Of a stretch of DNA of 64,000 nucleotides, positions 27,628 through 40,161 are shown piece after piece. The stretch covers positions 2,458,403-2,522,402 of the forward strand of contig OY970370.1 of assembly GCA_963718745.1 (NCBI GenBank), written 5' to 3'. Position 1 is the first letter of the stretch. Each line of letters opens with the position of its first letter. The translations under genes were made by a program, and so were the position numbers. The stretch is from Fermentibacter sp963718745 [NCBI: Candidatus Fermentibacterota bacterium] (GTDB taxonomy: Bacteria; Fermentibacterota; Fermentibacteria; Fermentibacterales). The notes under the pieces were generated by a model. That model saw nothing but the letters and a program-made list of their open reading frames with translations, was not told the DNA's origin and did no database searches.

Positions 27628-27663
27628 CGCCGCGGGTTCCCCCGGCGGACAGTGGAATAAACC

Positions 27664-28257
27664 ATGTTCCTCGCTGTAATACTCTCGTTGATGGAGCCGG
27701 TCGACGAAGACGCAGGACTCATCGCGAGGGCGAAGGCGGGTGACAGGGATGCATTCGGCGAGCTGGTCCGGAGGTACGAGAAAAGGGTCTTCAGAGTCGC
27801 CCGTCGCATGTGCAGGACGGACGAGGATGCGTGGGACGTGACACAGGACACGTTCATCAGGGCGATGCAGGCCATGCCCGGCTTCGATACGCGCTACCGT
27901 TTCTTCACATGGATCTACCGCATCGCTACGAACCTCTCGATCAACCTGTCGGAGAAGCGCAAGCGCCGTGCCGAGGTGGAGTTCGACGAGGAGTACGGAG
28001 CCGGCGGGGAACAGTGCGTCGAGGACACCGCCCCGTCCCAGGCTTCCGCATCGGAGCTCGCCTCTGCCATACGGAGCGCCGTCGAGAGGCTCTCGCCCCC
28101 GCTCCGCGCGGTATTCGTCCTGCGCGTGGACCAGGAGCTGAGCTATTCGGAGATAGCCGAGACCCTCGGGATCGCCATGGGCACCGTGATGTCCAGGCTG
28201 AACAGGGCTAGGACAGAGATCCGGAAGTCCGTAGAGCATCTGATGGAACCGAGATGA
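27664..28257 (+). CDS. ECF-family RNA polymerase sigma factor
   Basis: A 197-residue sigma factor with region 2 (AFGELVRRYEKRVFRVARRM, ending FFTWIYRIATNLSINL) and region 4 (LRAVFVLRVDQELSYSEIA to GTVMSRLNRAR). There are no regions 1 or 3, as in ECF/RpoE types. The start is uncertain: ATG 27664 or ATG 27691, the latter giving MEPVDEDAGLIARAKAG, a usual ECF beginning. The next gene encodes a zinc-finger anti-sigma factor, so the pair should respond to an envelope signal. Targets are not known. Confidence 0.9.
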   Translation: MFLAVILSLMEPVDEDAGLIARAKAGDRDAFGELVRRYEKRVFRVARRMCRTDEDAWDVTQDTFIRAMQAMPGFDTRYRFFTWIYRIATNLSINLSEKRKRRAEVEFDEEYGAGGEQCVEDTAPSQASASELASAIRSAVERLSPPLRAVFVLRVDQELSYSEIAETLGIAMGTVMSRLNRARTEIRKSVEHLMEPR

Positions 28258-28276
28258 TATGAGACGGGATGACGAG

Positions 28277-29371
28277 ATGAACGGCTGCCCTTCGTTCGAA
28301 AACCTGATGAGCTTCATGGACGGCGAGCTGTCCCCGGGGGAGGCTGCACTCCTCGGAGCGCACCTCGAGAAGTGTCCGGACTGCAGGCGGGTCCTGGAAT
28401 CGCAGGGCGTGCTCGAGAAATCCTACAGGGAATCCTTCTCTCCGCCCTCCGAGGACGCCTTCAGGCTCATGGAGAAGCGGGTCATGGCCTCCGCTCCGCG
28501 CACCGCCCGAAGGATTCCTGCATCCATACAGATAGCTGCCGCCCTGATCCTGACTCTGGCCGGCATGAGGCTCGTCGCCGGGCATGAAACGGGCCTGCTC
28601 CCGGGAAGGCAGACCGAGACGATAGTGGTCACGGCCGAATCCATCAGTGGCGGCGCTGATGATGGAGCCCCGGTCCTGGATCAGGCCGACTCGTCCATCC
28701 CCGTCGAATCCGTGTCATCGGCCTCGAGTTCGACGGGTGAAGTCGAGCAGGGGCTCCCGGTATCCCCGGCGGCGGAAGGGGTCGAATTCGAAGAACAGTC
28801 ACAGGAGAACCGCGCTGACGGGTTTGGTACGGGCGGCCTCTACGATGCGACCCTCGCGATGGAATCCGCCGGGACCGGAGGCGGATCGGCGGTCGGGGGC
28901 GGCGCCGCCGGGCAGGCCCTGCCGTCGGGTGCTCTCGGAAACTCAGGGTCGTATGGAGTCGCAGTCGACGACATGGTCCAGACCGCCTGCCAGGCAGTGC
29001 CCGAGTGCCTGTCCATCTCCGAGGAGCGCGGGGAGCCGGATTTCGCAGGCTTCATGACGGCAGGGAGGACATGCGACGCCGACGGAGCCTCTGGAGCGTC
29101 CGAAGCTCCCGACCTCGAGCGTTCCGGGTTCGAATCGTTCGCTCCCGGAGGCGACCAGGCTGTCGGAGACGTCGCGGGAGCCCAGCTTGCGACATCATCG
29201 ATCCCGCCCGCGTGCCTCTTCCTCGTGTTCAAGGCTTCCGGGGAACCCGCATCGCCGGATTCGGTGTTCCTTGACGAGAGCTTCCCAGGTTGGAAGGATT
29301 CCCTGAGGGGCGAGATGCGGGACACCACCCTGGTCCTGTCGAGAGACGGCTTTGCAGAGCTGATGTTCTGA
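28277..29371 (+). CDS. Zinc-finger (zf-HC2) transmembrane anti-sigma factor
   Basis: A 364-residue protein from ATG 28277 (an in-frame ATG at 28259 is the alternative). The N-terminus has the ZAS motif: His in LLGAHLEKCPDCRRVL followed by Cys-x2-Cys, as in anti-sigma factors that hold ECF sigma factors. One membrane segment follows (IQIAAALILTLAGMRLVAG, about 85-103). The outer part is long, acidic and Ser/Gly-rich (for example GGGSAVGGGAAGQALPSG) and ends in a structured-looking segment (CLFLVFKASGEP). It probably senses an envelope signal and is released by proteolysis, by analogy with the family. The long low-complexity ectodomain is unusual. Confidence 0.82.
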   Translation: MNGCPSFENLMSFMDGELSPGEAALLGAHLEKCPDCRRVLESQGVLEKSYRESFSPPSEDAFRLMEKRVMASAPRTARRIPASIQIAAALILTLAGMRLVAGHETGLLPGRQTETIVVTAESISGGADDGAPVLDQADSSIPVESVSSASSSTGEVEQGLPVSPAAEGVEFEEQSQENRADGFGTGGLYDATLAMESAGTGGGSAVGGGAAGQALPSGALGNSGSYGVAVDDMVQTACQAVPECLSISEERGEPDFAGFMTAGRTCDADGASGASEAPDLERSGFESFAPGGDQAVGDVAGAQLATSSIPPACLFLVFKASGEPASPDSVFLDESFPGWKDSLRGEMRDTTLVLSRDGFAELMF

Positions 29372-29402
29372 GCGGACATCCCGCAGCCCCCGAAAGGAAA
29401 CA

Positions 29403-30713
29403 ATGTCGGCCATTATCGCGCTATTCATCGTATTGCAGTCGACGATCGGCGGGAACGGCGGAAATCTCGCGATCATCATACTCGACTCTCCGGAACAGTA
29501 CGACGCCGCATCCGCAGTGGAGGCGCTGGAAGCTGCGGTGGCCGCACACGGGCGCTTCACCCCCGTCTGGCTGCCGGACTCGGTCCGCAATCTCGAGATG
29601 TCGGGCAGCTACTCCGCGGACATGGCCGGCATCTGCTCCGAATACTCCCTCGATGTCCTCCTGGCGCTCTCCATGGCTGAACCCGACACTGTCGAGAGGG
29701 CATACCTCCAGGGCGACTCCCTGGTGACATCCAGGAGGACGGATGTCACGGCGACCGGCCGGTTCTACACGTCCTCCGGCACCCTTGCGGGAACCGTTTC
29801 CGAGACGGTTTCCTCCGATTCAAGGCCTCCGATGCAGCCGGATCTGGATCGCATGGCCCGGGAGGCTTCCCTCGCGGTGCTCGAGAAGGCTCTGCTCGAG
29901 CTGTTCCCTGCCGAGGTCCGGTTCACCGCCTCCGGCGGAGCCGAGTTCGACCTGCCGGCGGGAAGCGACGACGGGTTGTCGAAGGGGATGTTCATCTCCC
30001 TGGTGGCCGTCGTACCCTCCATCCCGGACGACATCTCACAGTACCGTTTCCTCAGGAGCCACGGAATCGCCCAGATCGTCCGGTGCGACGCCGGCGCCTC
30101 CAGGGCGCGGCTCCTCTCCGGCTCCCTGGTCGAGGGCGGTTCGGTGACGGCACTCGAGCGCGGCGCCCCGGCATCGGTTTCCGCCTGCTGGGAGATGGCG
30201 CCCGTCGAACTCGCGCAGGGCGCGGAGACGGAGGAACCGTTCGATGCCGACAGGGTGATGAACCGGACAAGGATCACCGTCTCGACCTTCAGATGGGGCT
30301 TCAACTTCGGCGGGGCGCTCTTCGCCGGAGCGATGGAGAACCTGTCGTCCTTCGGTGTGGATTTCCACGCAGGCCTGAGGATGCCCCTGTCCGCACCCCG
30401 CCTCGCCGCCGTCCTGAATGCAGGAGCAGCCGTGGAATTCGAGATCCAGGACGTCGCAACGGACACCCTGGCGTCGGATGCGACTGCCGCGTCCTTCGGC
30501 GGTTATGCCGAATGCGGTCTGGAGATGCTCGCTTCCGACAGGTTGGGCTTCACTGTCTCTGCGGTGGGTTTCGCGGGCTCCGAGGCGGATTCCTGGACGG
30601 TGCAGGAGCTGGGCGGACAGAACAGGGAGGCATATCCGTCAGAACTCTACTACGCCTCCGTGAAGCGTTCCCCGCTGACCCTGAGGGCTGGTCTCTTCTA
30701 CCTGATCTTCTGA
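29403..30713 (+). CDS. Putative envelope protein with C-terminal barrel-like region
   Basis: I do not recognise this 436-residue protein with certainty. The N-terminus is hydrophobic (MSAIIALFIVLQSTI, a likely export signal). Residues 20-160 alternate strands and helices (LAIIILDSPEQYDAA, SLDVLLALSMAEPD) somewhat like CsgG/FlgT-type anchoring domains; PAGSDDGLSKGMFISLV resembles a FlgT C-terminal-like beta motif. Residues from about 295 are alternating amphipathic strands and the protein ends in YLIF, typical of outer-membrane strands. It follows the ECF/anti-sigma pair by 31 bases with its own aaagga ribosome site, so it may belong to that regulon. Its end overlaps a convergent gene by 16 bases. 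Confidence 0.6.
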   Translation: MSAIIALFIVLQSTIGGNGGNLAIIILDSPEQYDAASAVEALEAAVAAHGRFTPVWLPDSVRNLEMSGSYSADMAGICSEYSLDVLLALSMAEPDTVERAYLQGDSLVTSRRTDVTATGRFYTSSGTLAGTVSETVSSDSRPPMQPDLDRMAREASLAVLEKALLELFPAEVRFTASGGAEFDLPAGSDDGLSKGMFISLVAVVPSIPDDISQYRFLRSHGIAQIVRCDAGASRARLLSGSLVEGGSVTALERGAPASVSACWEMAPVELAQGAETEEPFDADRVMNRTRITVSTFRWGFNFGGALFAGAMENLSSFGVDFHAGLRMPLSAPRLAAVLNAGAAVEFEIQDVATDTLASDATAASFGGYAECGLEMLASDRLGFTVSAVGFAGSEADSWTVQELGGQNREAYPSELYYASVKRSPLTLRAGLFYLIF

Positions 30714-31405
30714 TCCGGAGGCTCGTGTCTCCAGGGTCTGCGCGCGGTCCCCTGCTCCCACAGCACCTCGAGCACCGACCAGGTCGACATCGCGAAGACC
30801 ACTCCGCCGATCACGCCTGAGACGGGGCTGCGGAGGAGTATCCCGAAGACGATCCCCGCGCCTGCGATGGATGCGGTGAGCAGCCAGTGCACGGTGGCAA
30901 AGAGGGAGAACGGCCCCCACTTCGATATTATCCTCACCCGCGTGAGGTTCAGACCCCAGATGCTGACGGGATAGCCCAGCGCGGCCAGTACGGCTGGAGG
31001 CACGCCCGAGAACAGGAAGCATCCCAGCCAGAGCGCAGTGCACAGGAGGAACATCGGAACGGCGGACCTGGCCAGGAGGGAAACCCAGCCCATCTCCTGC
31101 CCGACCTCTCCGAACGCGAGCCAGAGCATGAAGCCTGACCCCAGCCCGACGAGGATCGCAAGGCTGCGTGTCTCGACCGTGATCCCGAACACGGTTCCGA
31201 GAAGCCCGAGAGAGAGGCTCAGGATGCCGAACACCAGCGGACCGGTCCTTCCCCTGTCCTTGGCGGCGAGGAAGATCCGGCTTGCCACCAGGTGGAACAG
31301 GATCGTCGCGATCACCGTACATGCCGCGAAGAAGCCGGCGGAGAGATAGGGTCCGGCTCCGGGCGGGAGACGCAGCTGGAGGAAGGTGTCGGCATCGAAG
31401 GGCAC
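30698..31405 (-). CDS. Polytopic inner-membrane protein of unknown function
   Basis: A 235-residue protein with about six or seven membrane segments (for example GFFAACTVIATILFHLV, LVFGILSLSLGLLGTVFGIT, FLLCTALWLGCFLFSG, WLLTASIAGAGIVFGILL). I chose GTG 31405 because aaaggag lies 8 bases upstream; the frame stays open further upstream but codes for basic, non-membrane sequence there. I cannot assign a family. It is transcribed alone on the minus strand, convergent with the envelope gene. Confidence 0.65.
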   Translation of the reverse strand: MPFDADTFLQLRLPPGAGPYLSAGFFAACTVIATILFHLVASRIFLAAKDRGRTGPLVFGILSLSLGLLGTVFGITVETRSLAILVGLGSGFMLWLAFGEVGQEMGWVSLLARSAVPMFLLCTALWLGCFLFSGVPPAVLAALGYPVSIWGLNLTRVRIISKWGPFSLFATVHWLLTASIAGAGIVFGILLRSPVSGVIGGVVFAMSTWSVLEVLWEQGTARRPWRHEPPDQKIR

Positions 31406-31469
31406 GGGCGGTACTCCTTTCTTTCGCGCCAATGTTAATGCTCTTCGCGTGGAAGTCAACAGCCCGCTG

Positions 31470-31499
31470 TTGCGCGGATGATCTCGGTGCGAATAGAAT
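31470..31499 (+). promoter_or_regulatory. Possible sigma-70 promoter of the lipoprotein gene
   Basis: TTGCGC, 18 bases, TAGAAT in the divergent intergenic gap, 45 bases before the chosen start codon. Confidence 0.4.
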
Positions 31500-31543
31500 A
31501 GGATGCTTGCCAACAGGTAAGAATCTGACCGGAGGTGCACTCG

Positions 31544-33658
31544 TTGGGCTTGAAAAGGGCGGCGGCCTTGATGCTCCTGGCTCTGGCGCCGGTGCTCTCC
31601 TGCGGGACAGGGTCCCCCGGAGGTCAGGAAACTGCTCTGTTCGTCCGCATACCCGCCGGAAAGCTGACCTGGATCCGGGTTCCCGCGGCAGAGGAGTCCG
31701 TCGAGGCTCCGGATTCGTCATCCGGACCCGGTTCGCCCGTCTCCATGGACCTGCCCTCGGGTCCGGTCTCGATCCGGGCGTTCCTGATCCAGGATCATGG
31801 CTGCACGCCGGAGGAAAGGGTCGCAGACCTAATCGCCTCGGGCGTCGATGACGCCATCGTACTGCAGGGTTCTCCGCGGACGGCCGGGGTGATGTCGGTG
31901 GTCGGCTACACCCGGGGGGACACGTGCAGGCTGGAGAGGCTCTGGCCACGCGGCGCGGGAGAAGCGGTCGTGCTTTCGGTACAGAGGCAGTTCTTCACGC
32001 CGGCCGGACTCTTCGGGCAGACCGAGAGGCTTCTCGAACGCTCGTCGCCTGAGGCATGGACCGGACTCAGGACCCCGCTGCTGTCCGACCGCTCGCTCCG
32101 GGAGATGCAGGCCGGGTTCGACGAGCACGACTCCGGCAGGCTCCCTTCGGTCAGGCACGCTCTGGAGATGACTCTCGTCCCTCAGGAGCAGGCCTTCGAG
32201 GTAGTGGACACCTTCACCGTGGATTTCAACGGCACGGCGGGAATCACCCAGACCAGGCTGGCGATGCCTCACATCGACGGCAGCGCCCAGGAAATGGTCG
32301 TCGCCCTGGAGGGCACGTGCGTCCGGGAGACCGATTCGGTCCTCTGCATGCCCGACCCGGAGACCGGGATCTTCGCCGGCATGTACCAGTCCAAGTTCGA
32401 GGATTACTATCGGGAGGACGGCGGTTTCGTCAGGGGGCAGATGAGGCTCTCCAGCTCCTTCTCCTGCGGTGAGTGGTTCTACCCGGGAGCGGAGACCCCC
32501 TCGGAATACGACCTCTCGGTGAGCGTGCCCTTCGGCGGATCGTTCTACTGTCCGCTCCAGCTCGTCGAGTATCATTCGGCAGGTTCCAACCGGGAATACA
32601 GGTTCACCTCCCCCCCTGGCGGGATCTCCGATCCGCTGTCCTGGGCGTCGGGAGAACTGGAATCCATGAGCATCGCATCGGGCAGGTCCCGGTTCGTCCA
32701 TGTCCCCGTCGACGAGGCGGAGTCCGGATCGCTCGCGACGAACGCAGACATCCTTGCGGGGACCCTGTGGGACAGGCTCGGATTCGATGGAGCAAGCCTG
32801 GACGTTGTCATGGTGGGGAGCATCGACCGTCCGGTTCTTGCATCGGGAACCGGCTGCCTGCTGATCTCCGCCGATCAGCTCTCCCTGATCGACGGGTACT
32901 CCCTCTGGGACGACTCCCTGATGAACGGCCTGCGCCCGTCCGGGCCCAGGGTGGTGGCACGCGCCGCACGCTCCCTCCTTGCGATGTCGAGCTACCTTCC
33001 GGAGGAGTTCTCGGCGGCTCTCTCCGCATGGTCCGTGTTCCTGTTCGTGGAGAGGCACGGATCGGTCAGGGATGCGGAGAACATTCTGGAGTGCTTCATG
33101 CGTTACTACCTGTCCTCCACCTCGGGGAGCACCGCCACGGAGTTCTCGATAGGCGACTCAGAACTGCCGGGGTCGGAGCTTGCCGAACCCGTCCTGATGG
33201 GCAAGGCTCCAGTCGTCCTGACGATGTTCTCGCGCTTCGTCCCCGGATTCGACCCGGGGCTCCAGTCCGCGCTGGCAAGGCTCAGGCATCCTGGCGTGGC
33301 GCTGCTCAGTATCGCATCGATGCTGGGAACGCCCTCGGATCCGTCGCTCTCGGACCTGTACTGGGACTGGATTTCGATGCCGGGCGTTCCCCAGGTCCTG
33401 GTCAGGTGGCGCGAGTCCTCCGGGCGCGTCGACTTCACGATGGAGCAGCTCCAGCCGGGCCGGGATTTCCCTCTGCCGCTCGGGAGGATGCTCCTTTTCT
33501 ACGAGAACGGCGGTTCCTCCGAGGGCTGGATCTACGGACCGGCGCAGGACGGAGGGTACTGGGCCTTCTTCGATCCCGGGGAAGGCGGCCTCTCGGCGAT
33601 AGATGTCTCTCCGTCGCGCCACCTTCCCGCAGACATCGTCTACGAACGCCAGCACTGA
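31544..33658 (+). CDS. Large lipoprotein, possible degenerate M1-like peptidase
   Basis: A 704-residue protein starting at TTG 31544, with ggagg 8 bases upstream (GTG 31535 is too close to that site). The N-terminus is a lipoprotein signal with the lipobox VLSC. An M1-aminopeptidase-like beta domain may follow (RHALEMTLVPQEQAFEVVDTF). Around residues 463-495 the order VVARAARSLLA then FSAALSAWSVFLFVERHG recalls the gluzincin HExxH plus downstream Glu region, but every metal ligand is absent. If the resemblance is right it is a pseudopeptidase. The family call is tentative. It would be anchored in a membrane facing the periplasm or surface. Confidence 0.55.
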   Translation: MGLKRAAALMLLALAPVLSCGTGSPGGQETALFVRIPAGKLTWIRVPAAEESVEAPDSSSGPGSPVSMDLPSGPVSIRAFLIQDHGCTPEERVADLIASGVDDAIVLQGSPRTAGVMSVVGYTRGDTCRLERLWPRGAGEAVVLSVQRQFFTPAGLFGQTERLLERSSPEAWTGLRTPLLSDRSLREMQAGFDEHDSGRLPSVRHALEMTLVPQEQAFEVVDTFTVDFNGTAGITQTRLAMPHIDGSAQEMVVALEGTCVRETDSVLCMPDPETGIFAGMYQSKFEDYYREDGGFVRGQMRLSSSFSCGEWFYPGAETPSEYDLSVSVPFGGSFYCPLQLVEYHSAGSNREYRFTSPPGGISDPLSWASGELESMSIASGRSRFVHVPVDEAESGSLATNADILAGTLWDRLGFDGASLDVVMVGSIDRPVLASGTGCLLISADQLSLIDGYSLWDDSLMNGLRPSGPRVVARAARSLLAMSSYLPEEFSAALSAWSVFLFVERHGSVRDAENILECFMRYYLSSTSGSTATEFSIGDSELPGSELAEPVLMGKAPVVLTMFSRFVPGFDPGLQSALARLRHPGVALLSIASMLGTPSDPSLSDLYWDWISMPGVPQVLVRWRESSGRVDFTMEQLQPGRDFPLPLGRMLLFYENGGSSEGWIYGPAQDGGYWAFFDPGEGGLSAIDVSPSRHLPADIVYERQH

Positions 33659-33671
33659 TCCGGAGGTCCGC

Positions 33672-37738
<4,067 letters not shown>

Positions 37739-37833
37739 ACGGGCTTGCCCGCGCTCACGGGCATTGGGTATCTTGAACACCGTAGCGGTCCCCGCGCGGG
37801 ACCTGGTCCCAAGAACAGACAGGGAGGGCTGTA

Positions 37834-38916
37834 ATGCCTGACAGGGTACACAATTTCAACCCCGGACCCGCCGTCCTTCCGTACGAGGTGCTGGAGGAGG
37901 CCGCCAGGGGTGCCTTGAACTTCAACAACCTCGGCATGTCCATCATGGAGATATCCCATCGCTCGAAGGACTTCGAGGCTGTACTCGACCGCGCACAGCG
38001 CGACATGCTCGAGCTGATGGGTCTTTCAGGAGACGACTACATCGTGATGTTCCTCGGCGGCGGCGCGAGCATGCACTTCTGCATGGTGCCCCAGAACTTC
38101 CTCAGGGAGGGTCAGACCGCCGACTACGTGAACACCGGCGAGTGGTCCACGAGGGCCATCAAGGAGGCCAGGCTCTTCGGCAAGGTCAACGTGGCCGCCT
38201 CCAGCGAGGACGCCAACTTCAACTACGTCCCCAGGTCGTTCGACCTGACGCCGGGGGCCGCATACGTCCACACCACGAGCAACAACACGATCTTCGGCAC
38301 CAGGATGACCGTCTTCCCGGAGACGGGCGACGTCCCGCACATCTGCGACATGTCCAGCGACTTCCTGTCGCGCAAGCTGGACTTCTCGCGCTTCTCGATG
38401 ATCTATGCAGGCGCCCAGAAGAATATCGGACCGTCCGGGGTAGCCGCGGTGATCGCCAGGAAGTCCTGGATCGACAAGGCCAAGGACGGCCTTCCCACGA
38501 TGCTCTCCTACAAGACCCACATGAAGAACAACTCTCTCTACAACACCCCCCCCGTGTTCCCGATCTACGTGGTCGGCCTAGTGCTGGCCTGGCTCAGGAA
38601 CAACGGCGGCGTGGACGCCATGGAGAAGATCAACGAGAAGAAGGCCGCGATGCTCTACTCGGTCCTCGAATCGGGCGCCGGCTTCTACAGGGGCACGGTA
38701 AGGTCCGACTCGAAGTCCATCATGAACGTCACCTTCAGGCTCCCCTCGGAGGAGCTGGAGGAGAAGTTCGTCTCCGAGGCGAAGAAGCAGGGTCTCGTCG
38801 GCCTCAAGGGCCACAGGAGCGTCGGTGGCTGCAGGGCTTCCATGTACAACGCCCTCCCCGTCGCCGCGGTCGAGGCGCTCACTTCCTTCATGGAGACCTT
38901 CAGGAAAGCCAACTAG
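37834..38916 (+). CDS. serC: Phosphoserine aminotransferase
   Basis: A 360-residue class V PLP aminotransferase that makes phosphoserine from 3-phosphohydroxypyruvate in serine synthesis. Hallmarks: NFNPGPAVLP at the start, MEISHRSKDFE, GGGASMHFCMVPQNF, ICDMSSDFLSR and the PLP lysine in YAGAQKNIGPSG. The ATG follows gggagg. No other ser genes are next to it, although an SHMT-like gene lies at 12.5-13.9 kb. Confidence 0.96.
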   Translation: MPDRVHNFNPGPAVLPYEVLEEAARGALNFNNLGMSIMEISHRSKDFEAVLDRAQRDMLELMGLSGDDYIVMFLGGGASMHFCMVPQNFLREGQTADYVNTGEWSTRAIKEARLFGKVNVAASSEDANFNYVPRSFDLTPGAAYVHTTSNNTIFGTRMTVFPETGDVPHICDMSSDFLSRKLDFSRFSMIYAGAQKNIGPSGVAAVIARKSWIDKAKDGLPTMLSYKTHMKNNSLYNTPPVFPIYVVGLVLAWLRNNGGVDAMEKINEKKAAMLYSVLESGAGFYRGTVRSDSKSIMNVTFRLPSEELEEKFVSEAKKQGLVGLKGHRSVGGCRASMYNALPVAAVEALTSFMETFRKAN

Positions 38917-38938
38917 GCGCCTCCGGGCGCATCGCAGG

Positions 38939-38973
38939 CGGGCGGGGACCCCGGGTCTCCGCCCGTTTGTTTT
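38939..38973 (+). terminator. Intrinsic terminator of serC
   Basis: A 12-bp stem (CGGGCGGGGACC with GGTCTCCGCCCG, one G-T pair) around a three-base loop, then tttgtttt, 23 bases after the serC stop. Confidence 0.85.
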
Positions 38974-39069
38974 GACCGGGGCGGGCCGGGTGGCGGCAGA
39001 AATCTATCATGTCAATACGCAGCAACGTAATGCGTTCGCGATACAGGCCTCTGGAGCCCGGTTCCCGGA

Positions 39070-40161
39070 TCAGCTCGTCGAAGGCCTGAACAGGAGCGCC
39101 AGCCCGACGGCGATGAAGAAAACATCCGCCAGCCCTGCTGCGAGTATCGGCTCCAGAGCCCCCTTGTGCCCCAGGGTCTGGCCGAAGCGCACGAGCGAGA
39201 AGAAAACGAAGGCCAGGAGTATCGCGAGCCCGAACCCGGCCGTCTTCCCGCTCCTCGGGTTCCTTGTGGCCAGCGGAGCCCCTACGAGAACCATTATCAG
39301 GTTGGAGAGCGGGAAGAAGAACTTGAGCCAGAGTTCGACGAGGTCGCCCCGCGTGTCTCCCCCGGCCGACTCCACGCGCCCGATGTAGTCGCTAAGTTCG
39401 AAGAAGCTCATCTCCTGGGGAGCCTTGGGCCTCGCAGCGAAGTCCTCCGGAGTCTCCGATATGCCCTGGAGCGTAACGGTGTCCGCCTGCATCGTGACTA
39501 TCTCTCCTCCGGGGCCGAAGTCCCTCCTGACAGATCCGGAGGCCCGCCAGACCCCGTCCTCGAACCACATCCGCGAGACGTCCAGGCGGGTCGAGACCCT
39601 CGAGCTGTCGTCCATGTCGAAGATTATCACGTCCGTCATGCTGCCCGTGCTCCCGTCGAAGTACCCTATCTCCATGAAGAGCCCGCCGAGGGTGTGGTAG
39701 GAGAATGCGCTCCTCCTGGTGAAATCGACGGGATCCCTCCTGTCTATCTCGACCCTCTTCACGACCGACTGCCTGTACTGGCCCTCCGATACGATCGAAT
39801 CGCCCAGGACCATCACCAGGAGCGACGCAGCGAATCCCGTCACCATCATCGGGAGGAAGGTCCTCGGGACGCTTATCCCGGCGCATGTCATGGCCACCAG
39901 CTCGCTCCTGCGCGCGAGCGAGTGCACGAGGAAGAGCGAGGAGAGCAGTATGGCGACGGGCATGACGAGCGTGACGATGTAGGGCAGCCCGTAGAAGTAG
40001 TACCGGGCGAAGGTCGGCAGGCCCACGTCCTTGTCCACCCACCTGCTGAAGTGCTCGAAGGCGTCCACGCAGACGAAGATCACGACGAAGGCGCCCACGG
40101 TGGACGCGATCATCTTCACGAACCTCGCCCCCACGTACATGTCCAGCTTCCGTATGAGCAT
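39070..40161 (-). CDS. lptG: LPS export permease LptG (YjgP/YjgQ family)
   Basis: A 363-residue protein with six membrane segments split around a periplasmic beta-jellyroll (about 120-265). Segments include FVKMIASTVGAFVVIFVCV, YIVTLVMPVAILLSSLFLV, the family signature RRSELVAMTCAGISVPRTF and C-terminal FFFPLSNLIMVLVGAPLA. I chose ATG 40161 because it overlaps the upstream stop as TGATG and fits the family start. It pairs with the preceding lptF to form the LptB2FG exporter moving LPS out of the inner membrane. Confidence 0.9.
   Translation of the reverse strand: MLIRKLDMYVGARFVKMIASTVGAFVVIFVCVDAFEHFSRWVDKDVGLPTFARYYFYGLPYIVTLVMPVAILLSSLFLVHSLARRSELVAMTCAGISVPRTFLPMMVTGFAASLLVMVLGDSIVSEGQYRQSVVKRVEIDRRDPVDFTRRSAFSYHTLGGLFMEIGYFDGSTGSMTDVIIFDMDDSSRVSTRLDVSRMWFEDGVWRASGSVRRDFGPGGEIVTMQADTVTLQGISETPEDFAARPKAPQEMSFFELSDYIGRVESAGGDTRGDLVELWLKFFFPLSNLIMVLVGAPLATRNPRSGKTAGFGLAILLAFVFFSLVRFGQTLGHKGALEPILAAGLADVFFIAVGLALLFRPSTS

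Noticed and set aside
29127-29136. GGTTCGAATC, the usual T-arm sequence of a tRNA
   Set aside because: It lies inside the anti-sigma coding frame, with no acceptor stem or anticodon arm around it.
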